Below, piece after piece: positions 53,404 to 62,698 of a DNA stretch of 64,000 bases; the first letter of the stretch is position 1, and every line of letters begins with the position of its first letter. Below the pieces are notes generated by a model that was given only the letters and a program-made list of their open reading frames with translations, did not search any database and had not been told where the DNA came from. A program made the position numbers and the translations under genes. Source of the DNA: Sphingobacterium alkalisoli (GTDB lineage: Bacteria; Bacteroidota; Bacteroidia; Sphingobacteriales; Sphingobacteriaceae); contig NZ_SUKA01000001.1 in the NCBI RefSeq assembly GCF_005049105.1, positions 682,001-746,000 of the forward strand, in the 5' to 3' direction.

Positions 53404-54588
53404 CTAAATCATACGGATTGCCTGATCGAAATCTGCGATCAGGTCGTCAATGTGTTCAATACCTACTGAAATCCGAAGCATTCCTTTTGTAATACCGGAG
53501 GTTTGTTTTTGTTCCGCTGAATGATGCGAGCCCCACATGCTTGCCGGATGGACAACCAGAGATTCAACCCCTCCCAAGCTCGCTGCATTCGTAAATATTT
53601 TTAGGTTGTTGAGTATTCTTTGGGCATTTTGAAAGGCATTTTCTTCACTTTGTCCTACCACTTCTATACACATCATTCCTGTGAAACCTTTCATCTGTTT
53701 CTTTGCCAGCTCATGCTGTGGATGTGAAGGTAACCCGACATAGGCGACATGCTGGATAGCGGCATTTCTTTCCAGCCACTCCGCTAATTGTTGTGCGTTC
53801 TCGTTAATCTGTCTAACCCGAAGCGAAAGGGTTTTTAAACCTCTTAACAGCAGCCAAGAGTCAAATGGACTTAACGTGGCGCCCAATACTAGGGAACGGC
53901 TCCAGACTTTCTCAATATATTCTTTGGAACCACATACGATGCCTGCGGTTAAATCAGAATGTCCGCCCAGATACTTTGTGGCACTATGAATAACGACGTC
54001 GATACCAAATTCACTGGGCACCTGATTTATGGGGGAAGCAAATGTATTATCCACCATAGTCGTGATACCTTTTTCTTTTCCTAATCTTCCCAATAGCTCA
54101 AGGTCCGTAATATCTAAATTTGGATTGGATGGTGTTTCTAAATAAATAAGTTTGGTGTTCGATTGTATGGCTGCTTCGAACGCATTGATATCCTTTTGGT
54201 CAACATGTGTGATTTCGATGCCATAGTCGATTAAGAATTGCTTGAAGAACAAGGTGGTTCCCGAATAATGCGCATGCTGGGCAATGATATGATCTCCAGC
54301 CTTGACAAGTGCGAGGATAGCCGTGCTGATGGCCGCCATACCCGTGGATAAAACCAAAGCATCTGCTGTTTTTTCCAAATTTGCAACAATGGCAGCAACT
54401 TGACTATTCGTCGGATTGCCATGACGGTGATAAAATTCCGGGTATTTTGGCGCGGTCGCGGCAGTAATATAGGCGTCTATATCTTCGCTTGCCAGATATG
54501 TTGACGATTGATAAATAGGAGCTACTACGGCATTTGTTTTATTAAATTCTTCGCCGATGTGAATAAGATTCGTTTCTACCTTTGCCAT
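53404..54588 (-). CDS. Trans-sulfuration PLP-dependent enzyme (cystathionine gamma-synthase/lyase or methionine gamma-lyase family)
   Basis: This is a Cys/Met-metabolism PLP-dependent enzyme of 394 residues. Visible are 'EFYHRHGNPTNSQVAAIVANLEKTADALVLSTGMAAISTAIL' (cofactor phosphate binding, about 52-93), 'IYLETPSNPNLDITD', 'MVDNTFASPINQVPSEFGIDVVIHSATKYLGGHSDLTAG' with the Schiff-base Lys at about 205, and 'SLGGVESLVVHPASMWGSHHSAEQK'. The family covers cystathionine gamma-synthase, cystathionine lyases and methionine gamma-lyase, and these cannot be told apart here. It is monocistronic, convergent with galM, and its start is 6 bases from a run of AT-rich DNA leading into the mosaic repeat. 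Confidence 0.9.
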   Translation of the reverse strand: MAKVETNLIHIGEEFNKTNAVVAPIYQSSTYLASEDIDAYITAATAPKYPEFYHRHGNPTNSQVAAIVANLEKTADALVLSTGMAAISTAILALVKAGDHIIAQHAHYSGTTLFFKQFLIDYGIEITHVDQKDINAFEAAIQSNTKLIYLETPSNPNLDITDLELLGRLGKEKGITTMVDNTFASPINQVPSEFGIDVVIHSATKYLGGHSDLTAGIVCGSKEYIEKVWSRSLVLGATLSPFDSWLLLRGLKTLSLRVRQINENAQQLAEWLERNAAIQHVAYVGLPSHPQHELAKKQMKGFTGMMCIEVVGQSEENAFQNAQRILNNLKIFTNAASLGGVESLVVHPASMWGSHHSAEQKQTSGITKGMLRISVGIEHIDDLIADFDQAIRMI

Positions 54589-55267
54589 GTCATATGTTTA
54601 GTTTATCAAAAGTAATAAAATCTATTTGGTTAGTAGATATTCTTTGGTGTTTTAATGTCATGAAGTAAATGTTTAGTTTTGGGGAGTAATAATGAAGGTT
54701 TAAATTAGGCAATTAACTTTGTCCATTGCTTTTCCTCTCCGCCACTCGCCGTGGCAGGGCCTTCTTTTTATTCATACGTGTTTATTTTTTTTGCATGAAT
54801 GAGGGCTTCGCCGTTTACCTAAAAAAGAAGCAAAAAAATCGTCGCTGTACCGGCTCGACACCACGGCTCACCATTCCTGCTATTGTCGACCCGCTAAGGC
54901 GACATTTTTCGTGAATGTATGGGTACTACGTTTTTTATTAAATATTTACTTTGAACTCCAGCTGAAATTAGAAAGGACGACCTAGGCCGATGTAGCGTTA
55001 TGAAAGCTTTTGGATTTGCGTTAAGAACAGATCTACGAAGTGCAACGGCTTGGAGCTGTTTAGTAAATCCAAAAGCTTTTAGCGTAACATTGGCCCAGTC
55101 TTGATCTTTTGGTCCATTTTCCATCAAGGGAAAAGGACTAGGCCGCCCGCCGATGAGGGCAAAAAGATAAATAAGGATATTAATGCTTGTCAATATAATT
55201 TGGAATTTGCGAGCGACAAACTGTTAAAATAAACCTTCATTTAAAATTATCACGCTCTGAGATCCGC
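54589..55267. other. Gene-free stretch of about 0.7 kb holding mosaic repeat copy 2
   Basis: I see no credible gene. A 99-codon open frame at 54894-55193 (minus) runs through the repeat core, which in copy 1 is interrupted by stops in the same reading, so it is probably spurious. The part next to the trans-sulfuration gene (54589-54720) should hold its promoter. Confidence 0.75.
54722..55103 (-). repeat. Dispersed mosaic repeat, copy 2 (opposite orientation to copy 1)
   Basis: Read on the minus strand, this 382-base stretch is collinear with about 11557-11935. The core 54972-55103 is nearly identical to 11557-11689, then come 'AAAATGTCGCCT' (about 54899-54910), 'AGCAGG', a T-rich 'GCGACGATTTTTTTGC' and the end block 'GCCACGGCGAGTGGC' (about 54738-54752). 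The core again contains inverted 'AAAGCTTTTGGATTT' arms about 50 bases apart. Similarity falls off between blocks, so the two copies have diverged or been shuffled. There is no transposase gene. Confidence 0.85.
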
Positions 55268-58200
55268 TTACACCATTTCTTTTAACAGATTTAGCGCGTA
55301 TTCGATACTGTTTACATTATTTACGGCTATACGTAGCTGTCCTTTTACCTCTTTTAGATTACTGACAGCGGGATGGGCTTGTACAAAAGCCAATACTTTG
55401 CCGAATTGATCGGATTCAAAGTAAGCAGATTTGGGATTGTTGATGAAATAGCCTTTTAACGCATTTTTCTTGAAGGATATTTTTTCTAACCCGATTTCCT
55501 TTCCCATCCATTGAAGCCTTAACGTATTGAATAATTCGTGTACTTGGGCTGGTACTGGTCCAAATCGATCTGTCAGCGATTGGATAAAGTCCTGTAGCTG
55601 CGATTCGTTTTCAAGTTTTGCGATATCATTGTATAGATTGTAACGCTCTCCGATATTGGTAACATATTCATCTGGAATCAACACTTCTAAATCGGTGTCT
55701 ATCTGTGTAAAAGTGACGTATTTATGATTTTTGTCATCGGCAAATAGGTCTGCAAATTCATCTTCTTTTAACTCCTGTACCGCTTCGTCGAGGATTTTAT
55801 TATACATTTCAAAGCCTATTTCTGCAATGAATCCCGATTGCTCCGCTCCTAAAAGATTACCGGAGCCGCGTATATCCAAGTCGCGCATGGCAACGTTGAA
55901 GCCTGATCCCAATTCAGAGAATTCTTCAATTGCTGAAAGTCGTTTATAGGCCTCATTGGTAAGGGTCGATAGCGGAGGACTTAATAGATAGCAAAATGCT
56001 TTTTTATTAGAACGCCCTACGCGGCCGCGCATTTGATGTAAATCACTCAAGCCAAACATATGCGCATGGTTGATGATAATAGTGTTGGCGTTCGGAATGT
56101 CTAGTCCGGCTTCAATAATAGTTGTCGCCACCAAGACATCGTAATCGTTGTTGATAAATTTCAACATCACATCTTCTAAATCATCTCCCTCCAATTGGCC
56201 ATGCGCTACACCGACCCGCGCTCCAGGCACCAGTCTTTGGATCATCACACCCAATTGTTTTAGATCTGCTACGCGATTGTGGATAAAAAACACCTGTCCG
56301 CTGCGGTCCAATTCGTAAGATACAGCCTCCTGAATCAAGGTCTCATTATATACGTGCAATTCCGTTTGTACGGGTTGTCGGTTCGGGGGGGGAGTAGTGA
56401 TCAAACTTAGATCCCGAGCGCCCATCAACGAAAAATGCAGTGTGCGTGGTATAGGTGTGGCGGTCAACGTCAAGGAATCAACATTGGCGCGCATCACTTT
56501 TAGCTTTTCTTTGACGGATACCCCGAATTTTTGTTCTTCGTCGATGACCATCAGTCCTAAATCTTTGAATTTCACATCCTTGCTTACTAGACGGTGCGTA
56601 CCGATGATAATATCGATTTTACCATCCGCTAGTTTGCTGAGTGTTTCTTTGATCTGTTTAGACGTCTTGAATCGATTGATGTAATCAATATTTGCCGGGA
56701 GGCCTTGAAGACGTTCTTTAAACGTACGGTAATGTTGTAGCGCAAGGATAGTGGTTGGTACTAACACGGCTACCTGTTTGCTGTCGGCTACGGCCTTAAA
56801 AGCCGCGCGGATGGCAACCTCTGTTTTACCGAAACCTACGTCACCGCATACTAATCGATCCATCGGATGCGGAGATTCCATGTCACGTTTTACATCGGCA
56901 GTCGCTTTCTCCTGATCTGGGGTGTCTTCGTAAATAAAAGAGGCCTCTAATTCGTTCTGTAAATAGCTGTCCGGACTGAAGGCGTTACCTGTCTGTGCCT
57001 TCCGTTTGGCATAGAGAACGATCAAATCGCGCGCGATATCTTTAACCTTCTTTTTAGTCGTTTTCTTAAGCTTGTCCCAGGTATCGGTTCCTAGCTTATT
57101 CATTTTGGGAACAGACCCTTCCTTTCCCGAATACTTAGAAATGCGATTAAGGGAGTTTATATTGACATACAATAGGTCGTTGTCTGCATAAACCAATCGT
57201 ATCATCTCTTGCGTTTTGCCATTCACATCTACTTTTTCGAGTCCGGCGTATTTGCCTACACCATGATCAATATGGGTGATGTAATCGCCCGGTTTGAGAT
57301 CACGCAGCTCCTTCAGCGTAATAGCTTGCGAGCGTTCATAGCCTTTCTTCCGTTTGTATTTGTAATATCGGTCGAAAATCTGATGATCTGTATAGCAAGC
57401 AAGTTGTATGGTGTCATCTCTGAAGCCTTCGCGTAAAGCGCGGTGTACCGGTATGAATGTGTTGGACTTATCCAGATCTTCCAATATGGCATAGATTCGC
57501 TCTATCTGTTTGTTGGAATCTGAAAATATTAAATTGGTGATCTTATGCTTCTCATTCTCCTTCATATTGTGTGTGAGAAGCGTAAAATCTTTATTAAAGG
57601 AGGGTTGGGGGTGTGTGTCGAAAGTAATCACCTCCGATGCATTATAGAAAAACTGTTTACCAAATTCGATATTCGGAAATTCAAACAACAGGGAGGCAAA
57701 ATTTCGGTCATCGGTAAAGGTAAATCTGGGGTCAAGCCATTCGGGATTGTCTTTTATCTCTTTTTCGGACAGCGCTTTCCAAAACTGTGAAGCCTTTTTA
57801 TATCCTTCTTTGATAATATCGAAGGTAAATTGAACATCTTTAATCCATACCACCGTGTTTTTATCGACATATTCGAGTAGAGAGATGTGGTTATTTGCTA
57901 GAAACTTTGCTTGGACATTAGGAACAATCGTGACGGTGTGTATTTTGCTTACGGAGAGCTGGCTTTCAATGTCAAAAGTCCGGATGCTTTCTATCTCATC
58001 GCCAAAGAACTCAATCCGATAGGGGAGATCATTGGAGAAGGAAAAAATGTCGACGATGCCTCCTCGAATGGCAAACTGCCCGGGTTCGTACACGAAATCG
58101 ACGCGGTCAAAGTCATATTCATAAAGGAATTCATTGATGAAATCAATACCAACTTTAATATTTTGGGTGATTTCGAGTGTGTTTTTCTCAAGATCACTTC

Positions 58201-58603
58201 GGTTGATGACCTTCTCCGCGATTGCCTCGGGATAAGTGACCACAATTTTCGGTAATTCGGACGTGTGATTTAAAGCGCTTAATGTTTCAGCGCGTTGCAA
58301 TACGTGGGCGCTATCTAGTTGCGTGAATTCAAAAGCTTTTCGATAGGAGGCTGGGAAAAATAGGATCTGCTTGTCAAAGATACTTTCGAGGTCACTGAGA
58401 AAATAGGAAGCGTCTTCATGGTTAGGCAAAATAAAAACATACGGACGTATGTGAAGATGATAAGCTGCCGAAGCAACCATCGCATCTGCGGAACCAATTA
58501 AACCTTTAAGATGAACTTTTGGACTTTTGTTTTGGATCGATTTGACAAGTGTTTTTACCTGCTCGATCTCCCTGTATTTTTCTAAAATTTCTTGAATACC
58601 CAC
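55268..58603 (-). CDS. mfd: Transcription-repair coupling factor
   Basis: Mfd displaces RNA polymerase stalled at DNA damage and recruits UvrA. The 1111-residue protein has the UvrB-like N-terminus, the RNA-polymerase interaction domain ('LKPGDYITHIDHGVGKYAGLEKVDVNGKTQEMIRLVY', about 440-480), and a RecG-like helicase with Walker A 'CGDVGFGKTEVAIRAAFKAV' (about 585-604), 'VIDEEQKFGVSVKEKLKV' (about 680), 'TATPIPRTLHFSLMGARDLSLITTPPPNRQPV' and the TRG region 'MRGRVGRSNKKAFCYLL'. The C-terminal domain is 'FADLFADDKNHKYVTFTQIDTDLEVLIPDEYV'. It is slightly shorter than E. coli Mfd, as usual for the phylum. The 181-codon gene upstream is 46 bases away on the same strand. Confidence 0.97.
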   Translation of the reverse strand: MGIQEILEKYREIEQVKTLVKSIQNKSPKVHLKGLIGSADAMVASAAYHLHIRPYVFILPNHEDASYFLSDLESIFDKQILFFPASYRKAFEFTQLDSAHVLQRAETLSALNHTSELPKIVVTYPEAIAEKVINRSDLEKNTLEITQNIKVGIDFINEFLYEYDFDRVDFVYEPGQFAIRGGIVDIFSFSNDLPYRIEFFGDEIESIRTFDIESQLSVSKIHTVTIVPNVQAKFLANNHISLLEYVDKNTVVWIKDVQFTFDIIKEGYKKASQFWKALSEKEIKDNPEWLDPRFTFTDDRNFASLLFEFPNIEFGKQFFYNASEVITFDTHPQPSFNKDFTLLTHNMKENEKHKITNLIFSDSNKQIERIYAILEDLDKSNTFIPVHRALREGFRDDTIQLACYTDHQIFDRYYKYKRKKGYERSQAITLKELRDLKPGDYITHIDHGVGKYAGLEKVDVNGKTQEMIRLVYADNDLLYVNINSLNRISKYSGKEGSVPKMNKLGTDTWDKLKKTTKKKVKDIARDLIVLYAKRKAQTGNAFSPDSYLQNELEASFIYEDTPDQEKATADVKRDMESPHPMDRLVCGDVGFGKTEVAIRAAFKAVADSKQVAVLVPTTILALQHYRTFKERLQGLPANIDYINRFKTSKQIKETLSKLADGKIDIIIGTHRLVSKDVKFKDLGLMVIDEEQKFGVSVKEKLKVMRANVDSLTLTATPIPRTLHFSLMGARDLSLITTPPPNRQPVQTELHVYNETLIQEAVSYELDRSGQVFFIHNRVADLKQLGVMIQRLVPGARVGVAHGQLEGDDLEDVMLKFINNDYDVLVATTIIEAGLDIPNANTIIINHAHMFGLSDLHQMRGRVGRSNKKAFCYLLSPPLSTLTNEAYKRLSAIEEFSELGSGFNVAMRDLDIRGSGNLLGAEQSGFIAEIGFEMYNKILDEAVQELKEDEFADLFADDKNHKYVTFTQIDTDLEVLIPDEYVTNIGERYNLYNDIAKLENESQLQDFIQSLTDRFGPVPAQVHELFNTLRLQWMGKEIGLEKISFKKNALKGYFINNPKSAYFESDQFGKVLAFVQAHPAVSNLKEVKGQLRIAVNNVNSIEYALNLLKEMV

Positions 58604-58649
58604 CCGAAGAATTACTTTTTATGCGAAGTTACTAAAATAAATTTATAGC

Positions 58650-59195
58650 TCAACGCAGTCCATGTTTCATGCCAAATTCCCCTACGAATTCCATCTCATT
58701 CTGTAAGTCGAATTGTAAATCTTCATGTAACTTATCGAATTTTCCGTTAACATTTTTTATTCGACCTGCCGCATAATTTCGGAGCTTCAAACCGCTGCTC
58801 ACAGCCGTGGATTCGAAAAGTTTAGGAAACTTCTCAAAGGCTGTCTTTAATAGGTATAACCGACATTCAATCTCACTTATCTTGTCTTTTGTTACCTTTT
58901 CATGTTCATTTATACTTCCGCTCGCTTGACGTAGAAGTATATTTAGTGCTCTATATTGGCTATAGGTAGGTATGTTTTTGATGGAGTTTTCAGCTTCGGA
59001 CATTAGATTTTCTAAACTTCCTTTCAGCTTTTTAATTCGATCTTCTAAGTCTAGTTCATCTTCTAGTAGCTGGAAATGTAGCTGTTTCAATAGCATTTTG
59101 TCTTTATTAATCAGACGTACAAGCAGCTTGTCTTTCTCTTTTTGTGAAAGCGAAAGAACAGCTTCTTTAAGGGTGTTGTTTTTATGTAAAGACAT
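58650..59195 (-). CDS. Predicted coiled-coil protein of unknown function
   Basis: This is a 181-residue soluble protein with no signal peptide. The first two thirds are strongly helical and charged ('LSLSQKEKDKLLVRLINKDKMLLKQLHFQLLEDELDLEDRIKKLKGSLENLMSEAENSIK'), probably a coiled coil. 'YSQYRALNILLRQASGSINEHEKVTKDKISEIECRLYLLKTAFEKFPKLF' and a final helix follow. I do not recognise a family. It is codirectional with mfd and 46 bases upstream of it, so the two may share a transcript. A nucleic-acid or scaffold role is possible but only a guess. Confidence 0.7.
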   Translation of the reverse strand: MSLHKNNTLKEAVLSLSQKEKDKLLVRLINKDKMLLKQLHFQLLEDELDLEDRIKKLKGSLENLMSEAENSIKNIPTYSQYRALNILLRQASGSINEHEKVTKDKISEIECRLYLLKTAFEKFPKLFESTAVSSGLKLRNYAAGRIKNVNGKFDKLHEDLQFDLQNEMEFVGEFGMKHGLR

Positions 59196-59323
59196 ATGCT
59201 AATCTAAAAAAAATATCTGCAAAAAAAGACGTTGAATTTTGGTGGAAATAGTATTGAAATATAAATCCGTAAAAAGTACCATTGAAAAAGCTAAATGTAC
59301 CATTCGATCTGATAGTATTTAAA

Positions 59324-59331
59324 TATCTTTG
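59324..59331 (+). promoter_or_regulatory. -7 promoter box abutting the AraC gene start
   Basis: TATCTTTG fits TAnnTTTG exactly and ends 5 bases before ATG 59337. The expected transcription start would fall at or within a base or two of the ATG, implying a leaderless or near-leaderless mRNA. The -33 box is weak. Confidence 0.5.
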
Positions 59332-59336
59332 TGTCA

Positions 59337-60191
59337 ATGATTACAGGCGCCCCCATACTCGATCAATGTACTTTATCGGCCGATAAAGAAGGGGGAATTC
59401 TTGTTGAGCGTTTGTCGAGTTATCTGGAAAGGAATAATAATCTTGTTTTTCCTCACCAGCATAACTTTTATCATTTTGTAATATTTACAAATGGAGGAGG
59501 AAAACATACCATCGACTTTGATGAATATGAGGTTCGGCCTTGGCAGGTTTATTTTATGATTCCTGGGCAAATTCATACGTGGAATTTCGAAGGCGCGGTA
59601 GAAGGGTATATTGTTAACTTTAGCGTGGATACATTCCAAACTTTTCTACTGCAACCAGATTATCTTTCAAACTTTCCATTCTTCTTAGGTCTTAAGCATA
59701 CATGTGTTTTTATGATTTCCCATGAATATCAGGATACCATTTTGCGGGTAATGGATAGATTGATTCAAAAATCCTTTGGTATGGATTTTATAAAGGTGTC
59801 CTTGCTGTATTTTTTTATGGTATTAGAACAGCAAATGGAGCCAAATGAAAGGCATGAAGCCTCGTCATATAATTATACATTACTTAAAAATTTTAGAGCG
59901 CTGGTCGAAAAGAAATATAAAGACTTACATTTACCGAAGCAGTACGCGGCGCTTCTTTATATTACGCCCAATCATCTTAATGCACTTTCAAAAGAGTATC
60001 TGGGCCTTTCGGCTGGAGAACTTATTCGTAATAGGATTTTGCTGGAGGCGAAGCGCTTATTGGTGGTACATCAGCACAGCATTAGTGAGATAGCGTATGA
60101 ATTGAATTTTAGTGATAATTCGTATTTCACGAAATTTTTCAAAAAAATGGAGGGAATTACACCGGAGGAATTTAGAAGAAAGAAGCAGTAA
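59337..60191 (+). CDS. AraC-family transcriptional regulator
   Basis: ATG 59337 is preferred over GTG 59331, which overlaps the promoter box. The protein has 284 residues. The N-terminal half is a cupin-like sensing domain ('HQHNFYHFVIFTNGGGKHTIDFDEYEVRPWQVYFMIPGQIHTWNF', about 36-80). The C-terminal 100 residues carry two helix-turn-helix units: 'DLHLPKQYAALLYITPNHLNALSKEYLGLSAGELIRNRILLEAKRLLV' and 'SISEIAYELNFSDNSYFTKFFKKMEGITPEEFRRK', the classic AraC signature. The likely ligand is a small sugar or metabolite. The DUF983 gene follows after 3 bases and may be cotranscribed. The target genes are unknown. Confidence 0.93.
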   Translation: MITGAPILDQCTLSADKEGGILVERLSSYLERNNNLVFPHQHNFYHFVIFTNGGGKHTIDFDEYEVRPWQVYFMIPGQIHTWNFEGAVEGYIVNFSVDTFQTFLLQPDYLSNFPFFLGLKHTCVFMISHEYQDTILRVMDRLIQKSFGMDFIKVSLLYFFMVLEQQMEPNERHEASSYNYTLLKNFRALVEKKYKDLHLPKQYAALLYITPNHLNALSKEYLGLSAGELIRNRILLEAKRLLVVHQHSISEIAYELNFSDNSYFTKFFKKMEGITPEEFRRKKQ

Positions 60192-60194
60192 GAT

Positions 60195-60620
60195 ATGGAA
60201 GAAACAAAATATATTATTCCCAGCGAGCTGAAAAGCGCTGCAAATGGAAAGTGCCCTCGGTGTAGAAAAGGGGATATGTTCGAAGGGCCGCTATTTAGTT
60301 TTTCGTCTAAAAAGATGCGAAATACCTGTCCGCATTGTGGTCTTAAATTCGAGAAAGAGCCTGGTTATTTTTACGTAGCGATGTACGTGAGTTATGTATT
60401 TGTCGTAGCGGAGTTAGTGAGCGTATGTGTAGGGACATATATCATTACACGGAATATGGAATCGCCATGGCTTTACCTTACTGTAGCCGTATTGGCGACT
60501 ATCCTCTTGGCGCCATTTAATTATAGGTACTCCCGCATTGTATTGATGTACTGGCTAACACCAGCATTTAAATATAGACCGGAGCGCTATGCTGATGTGA
60601 AAGAAGGAGAGGGTGTCTAA
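60195..60620 (+). CDS. DUF983 membrane protein with zinc-ribbon motif
   Basis: This is a 141-residue protein. The N-terminal half carries two CxxC pairs, 'GKCPRCRKGDMFEG' (about 18-31) and 'RNTCPHCGLKFEKEPG' (about 41-57), which probably bind zinc. The rest has two membrane helices (about 60-83 and 90-112) with the conserved 'APFNYRYSRIVLMYWLTPAFKYRPE'. This is the DUF983 family, widespread in Proteobacteria and Bacteroidota and of unknown function. It starts 3 bases after the AraC gene. An 11-bp inverted repeat separates it from the convergent galE. Confidence 0.9.
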   Translation: MEETKYIIPSELKSAANGKCPRCRKGDMFEGPLFSFSSKKMRNTCPHCGLKFEKEPGYFYVAMYVSYVFVVAELVSVCVGTYIITRNMESPWLYLTVAVLATILLAPFNYRYSRIVLMYWLTPAFKYRPERYADVKEGEGV

Positions 60621-60643
60621 CAGATAGGCCGGTGTGCAGATAC

Positions 60644-60680
60644 GCGGATTCGCAAATTCTCAAAATAAGCGAATCCGCGA
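60644..60680. terminator. Perfect 11-bp inverted repeat between convergent genes
   Basis: CGCGGATTCGC (60644-60654) is inverted at 60670-60680 with a 15-base loop. It lies between DUF983 (+) and galE (-). It lacks T-tracts, so it may be a dispersed palindrome that also slows transcription from both sides. Confidence 0.6.
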
Positions 60681-60691
60681 ACAACTTCTAA

Positions 60692-61720
60692 TTATTCAAT
60701 CGGATTTTCTTTTAGATAATTTTCCCATTTCCAAGCGGAAGACATCATCTCCTCAATGCCGAGCTGGGCTTTCCAACCTAGTTCGCTGGATGACTTGGTG
60801 ACATCTCCATATACTTTTACAATATCGCCTTCTCTTCGTGGACCAACCTCATAATTTAACGTCTTACCGGAGACTTTCTCAAAAGCCTTGATTGCTTCAA
60901 GGACAGAGTATCCTTTTCCGGTACCGACATTGAATACATCGTATTTTCCGTTTGGATTACCTTTTTCTAAAAGTTGAATCGCAGCAACGTGTGCTTTTGC
61001 CAAGTCTACAACATGAATAAAATCCCGTATACAATAGCCATCAGGTGTATCAAAATCATTTCCAAAGACGGTTAACTTTTCGCGTTTTCCGATGGCGGTC
61101 TGCGTGATGAAAGGCAGGAGGTTTTGGGGTACACCCAGTGGTAATTCGCCGATTAAGGCCGACTCGTGTGCACCTACCGGATTGAAATAACGTAGTGCGA
61201 TTATGTTGTAGTTGTCGTATGCAGCGGCAGATTCCGCGAGGATTTCCTCTGCGATCTGTTTGGTGTTGCCGTAGGGAGAGCTGGCTCTCTTCACTGGCGC
61301 AGATTCTGTAACGGGTAATGCATCTGGCTCGCCATATACCGTACAGCTTGAAGAGAATACAAAATTGATTTTCTTCTCCTGATAAGCTTCCAACAAATTG
61401 ATTAGGGAGAAAAAATTGTTGTGATAATATTTTAATGGTTTTTGAACGGATTCACCCACGGCTTTTGAAGCCGCAAAATGAATAATGCCACTGATATCGG
61501 GATTGTTATTGATGAATGCTGTGGTTTGTTCGGTATCGCATAGGTCAAATTGATGAAACTCGGGTTTTACGCCGATAATTTTTTCGATCTGTGCTAAGAT
61601 CTTGCTGCTTGAATTGGATAAATTGTCAATAATTACAGGTGTATATCCTGCTTTGTAGAGTTCCACTACTGTATGGGAACCAATATAACCTGTGCCTCCG
61701 GTAACTAATATTTTGCTCAT
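60692..61720 (-). CDS. galE: UDP-glucose 4-epimerase
   Basis: GalE interconverts UDP-galactose and UDP-glucose with bound NAD. It is a short-chain dehydrogenase-type protein of 342 residues. It has the Rossmann 'VTGGTGYIGSHTVVELYKAGY' (5-25), 'VFSSSCTVYGEPDALPVTE' (catalytic Ser/Thr, about 120-138), 'PYGNTKQIAEEIL' (Y-x3-K, about 148-160), 'LRYFNPVGAHESALIGE', 'DGYCIRDFIHVVDLAKAHVAA' and 'VFNVGTGKGYSVLEAIKAFEK'. It belongs with galT/galK/galM functionally but lies 7 kb away. Its ATG (61720) directly abuts the stop of the UDP-glucuronate decarboxylase gene upstream on the same strand, so the two are surely cotranscribed. Confidence 0.96.
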   Translation of the reverse strand: MSKILVTGGTGYIGSHTVVELYKAGYTPVIIDNLSNSSSKILAQIEKIIGVKPEFHQFDLCDTEQTTAFINNNPDISGIIHFAASKAVGESVQKPLKYYHNNFFSLINLLEAYQEKKINFVFSSSCTVYGEPDALPVTESAPVKRASSPYGNTKQIAEEILAESAAAYDNYNIIALRYFNPVGAHESALIGELPLGVPQNLLPFITQTAIGKREKLTVFGNDFDTPDGYCIRDFIHVVDLAKAHVAAIQLLEKGNPNGKYDVFNVGTGKGYSVLEAIKAFEKVSGKTLNYEVGPRREGDIVKVYGDVTKSSSELGWKAQLGIEEMMSSAWKWENYLKENPIE

Positions 61721-62698
61721 TTATATGTTGATTTGTTGTTTTACTTGGTCTTTTAATTTTTGTTTGTAATACGCTATCGTTTGTATTAAGCCTTCTTTTC
61801 TGGACACCTGTGGTTCCCACCCCAGTATCCGTTTTGCCTTTGTAATATCGGGTCTTCGCTGCTGCGGGTCGTCTACAGGTAACGCTTCATAGATGATCTT
61901 TGACTTGCTTTCTGTTAAGGCTATGATCTCTTCTGCAACCTCCTTGACAGACAGCTCTTCTGGGTTACCAATGTTCAATGGCTCATGGTAGTCGGTATGT
62001 AATAGTCTATATATACCTTCAATTTGGTCGGAAACGTAGCAAAATGATCGCGTCTGTTTGCCGCTGCCAAATACCGTTAGGTCTTCATTCCTAAGGGCCT
62101 GTGCAATGAAGGTAGGTAAAGCTCTTCCATCCTCCAGTCGCATACGTGGACCGAATGTGTTGAAGATACGTACGATCCTTGTATCCAGTCCATGAAAATT
62201 ATGATAAGCCATAGTCATGGCCTCTTGGAAACGTTTCGCTTCGTCGTAGACACCCCGTGGACCGACAGGGTTCACATTTCCCCAATATTCTTCTGACTGC
62301 GGAGAGACGGTTGGATCGCCGTATACCTCGGAAGTTGAAGCAACCAGAATACGCGCTTGCTTTTCTTTAGCTAGTCCTAACAGATTGTGTGTGCCTAGCG
62401 AACCAACTTTCAAGGTCTGAATCGGGATGCGTAAATAATCTATCGGGCTGGCGGGCGACGCAAAATGGAGAATATAATCCAGCTCTCCGGGTACATGTAC
62501 GAATTTGGAAACATCATGGTGATGGAATTCAAAATTCGCCCTATGGAAAAGGTGTTCGATATTTTCGATATTCCCGGTAATCAGATTATCCATCGCAATA
62601 ACTTGATAATTTTCGTGAATAAAACGATCACAAAGGTGTGAACCCAAAAATCCTGCTGCACCGGTTATAAGTATTCTTTTTTGAGCCTTCTGTTGCAC
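61721..62698 (-). CDS. UDP-glucuronic acid decarboxylase (UDP-xylose synthase)
   Basis: The enzyme converts UDP-glucuronate to UDP-xylose with NAD. It has 325 residues of the extended SDR type: '[35 protein letters not shown]' (8-42), '[53 protein letters not shown]' (the family's 'ASPASPxxY' motif, about 75-90), '[14 protein letters not shown]', '[13 protein letters not shown]' (Y-x3-K) and '[11 protein letters not shown]'. The '[15 protein letters not shown]' end is usual. It is the first gene of a two-gene unit with galE, probably supplying UDP-sugars for surface polysaccharide. It is divergent from waaA by 60 bases. Confidence 0.92.
   Translation of the reverse strand: MQQKAQKRILITGAAGFLGSHLCDRFIHENYQVIAMDNLITGNIENIEHLFHRANFEFHHHDVSKFVHVPGELDYILHFASPASPIDYLRIPIQTLKVGSLGTHNLLGLAKEKQARILVASTSEVYGDPTVSPQSEEYWGNVNPVGPRGVYDEAKRFQEAMTMAYHNFHGLDTRIVRIFNTFGPRMRLEDGRALPTFIAQALRNEDLTVFGSGKQTRSFCYVSDQIEGIYRLLHTDYHEPLNIGNPEELSVKEVAEEIIALTESKSKIIYEALPVDDPQQRRPDITKAKRILGWEPQVSRKEGLIQTIAYYKQKLKDQVKQQINI

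Noticed and set aside
54894..55193. 99-codon minus-strand frame in repeat copy 2
   Set aside because: It runs through the dispersed repeat, has no domain or start context, and the equivalent frame in copy 1 is broken by stops.
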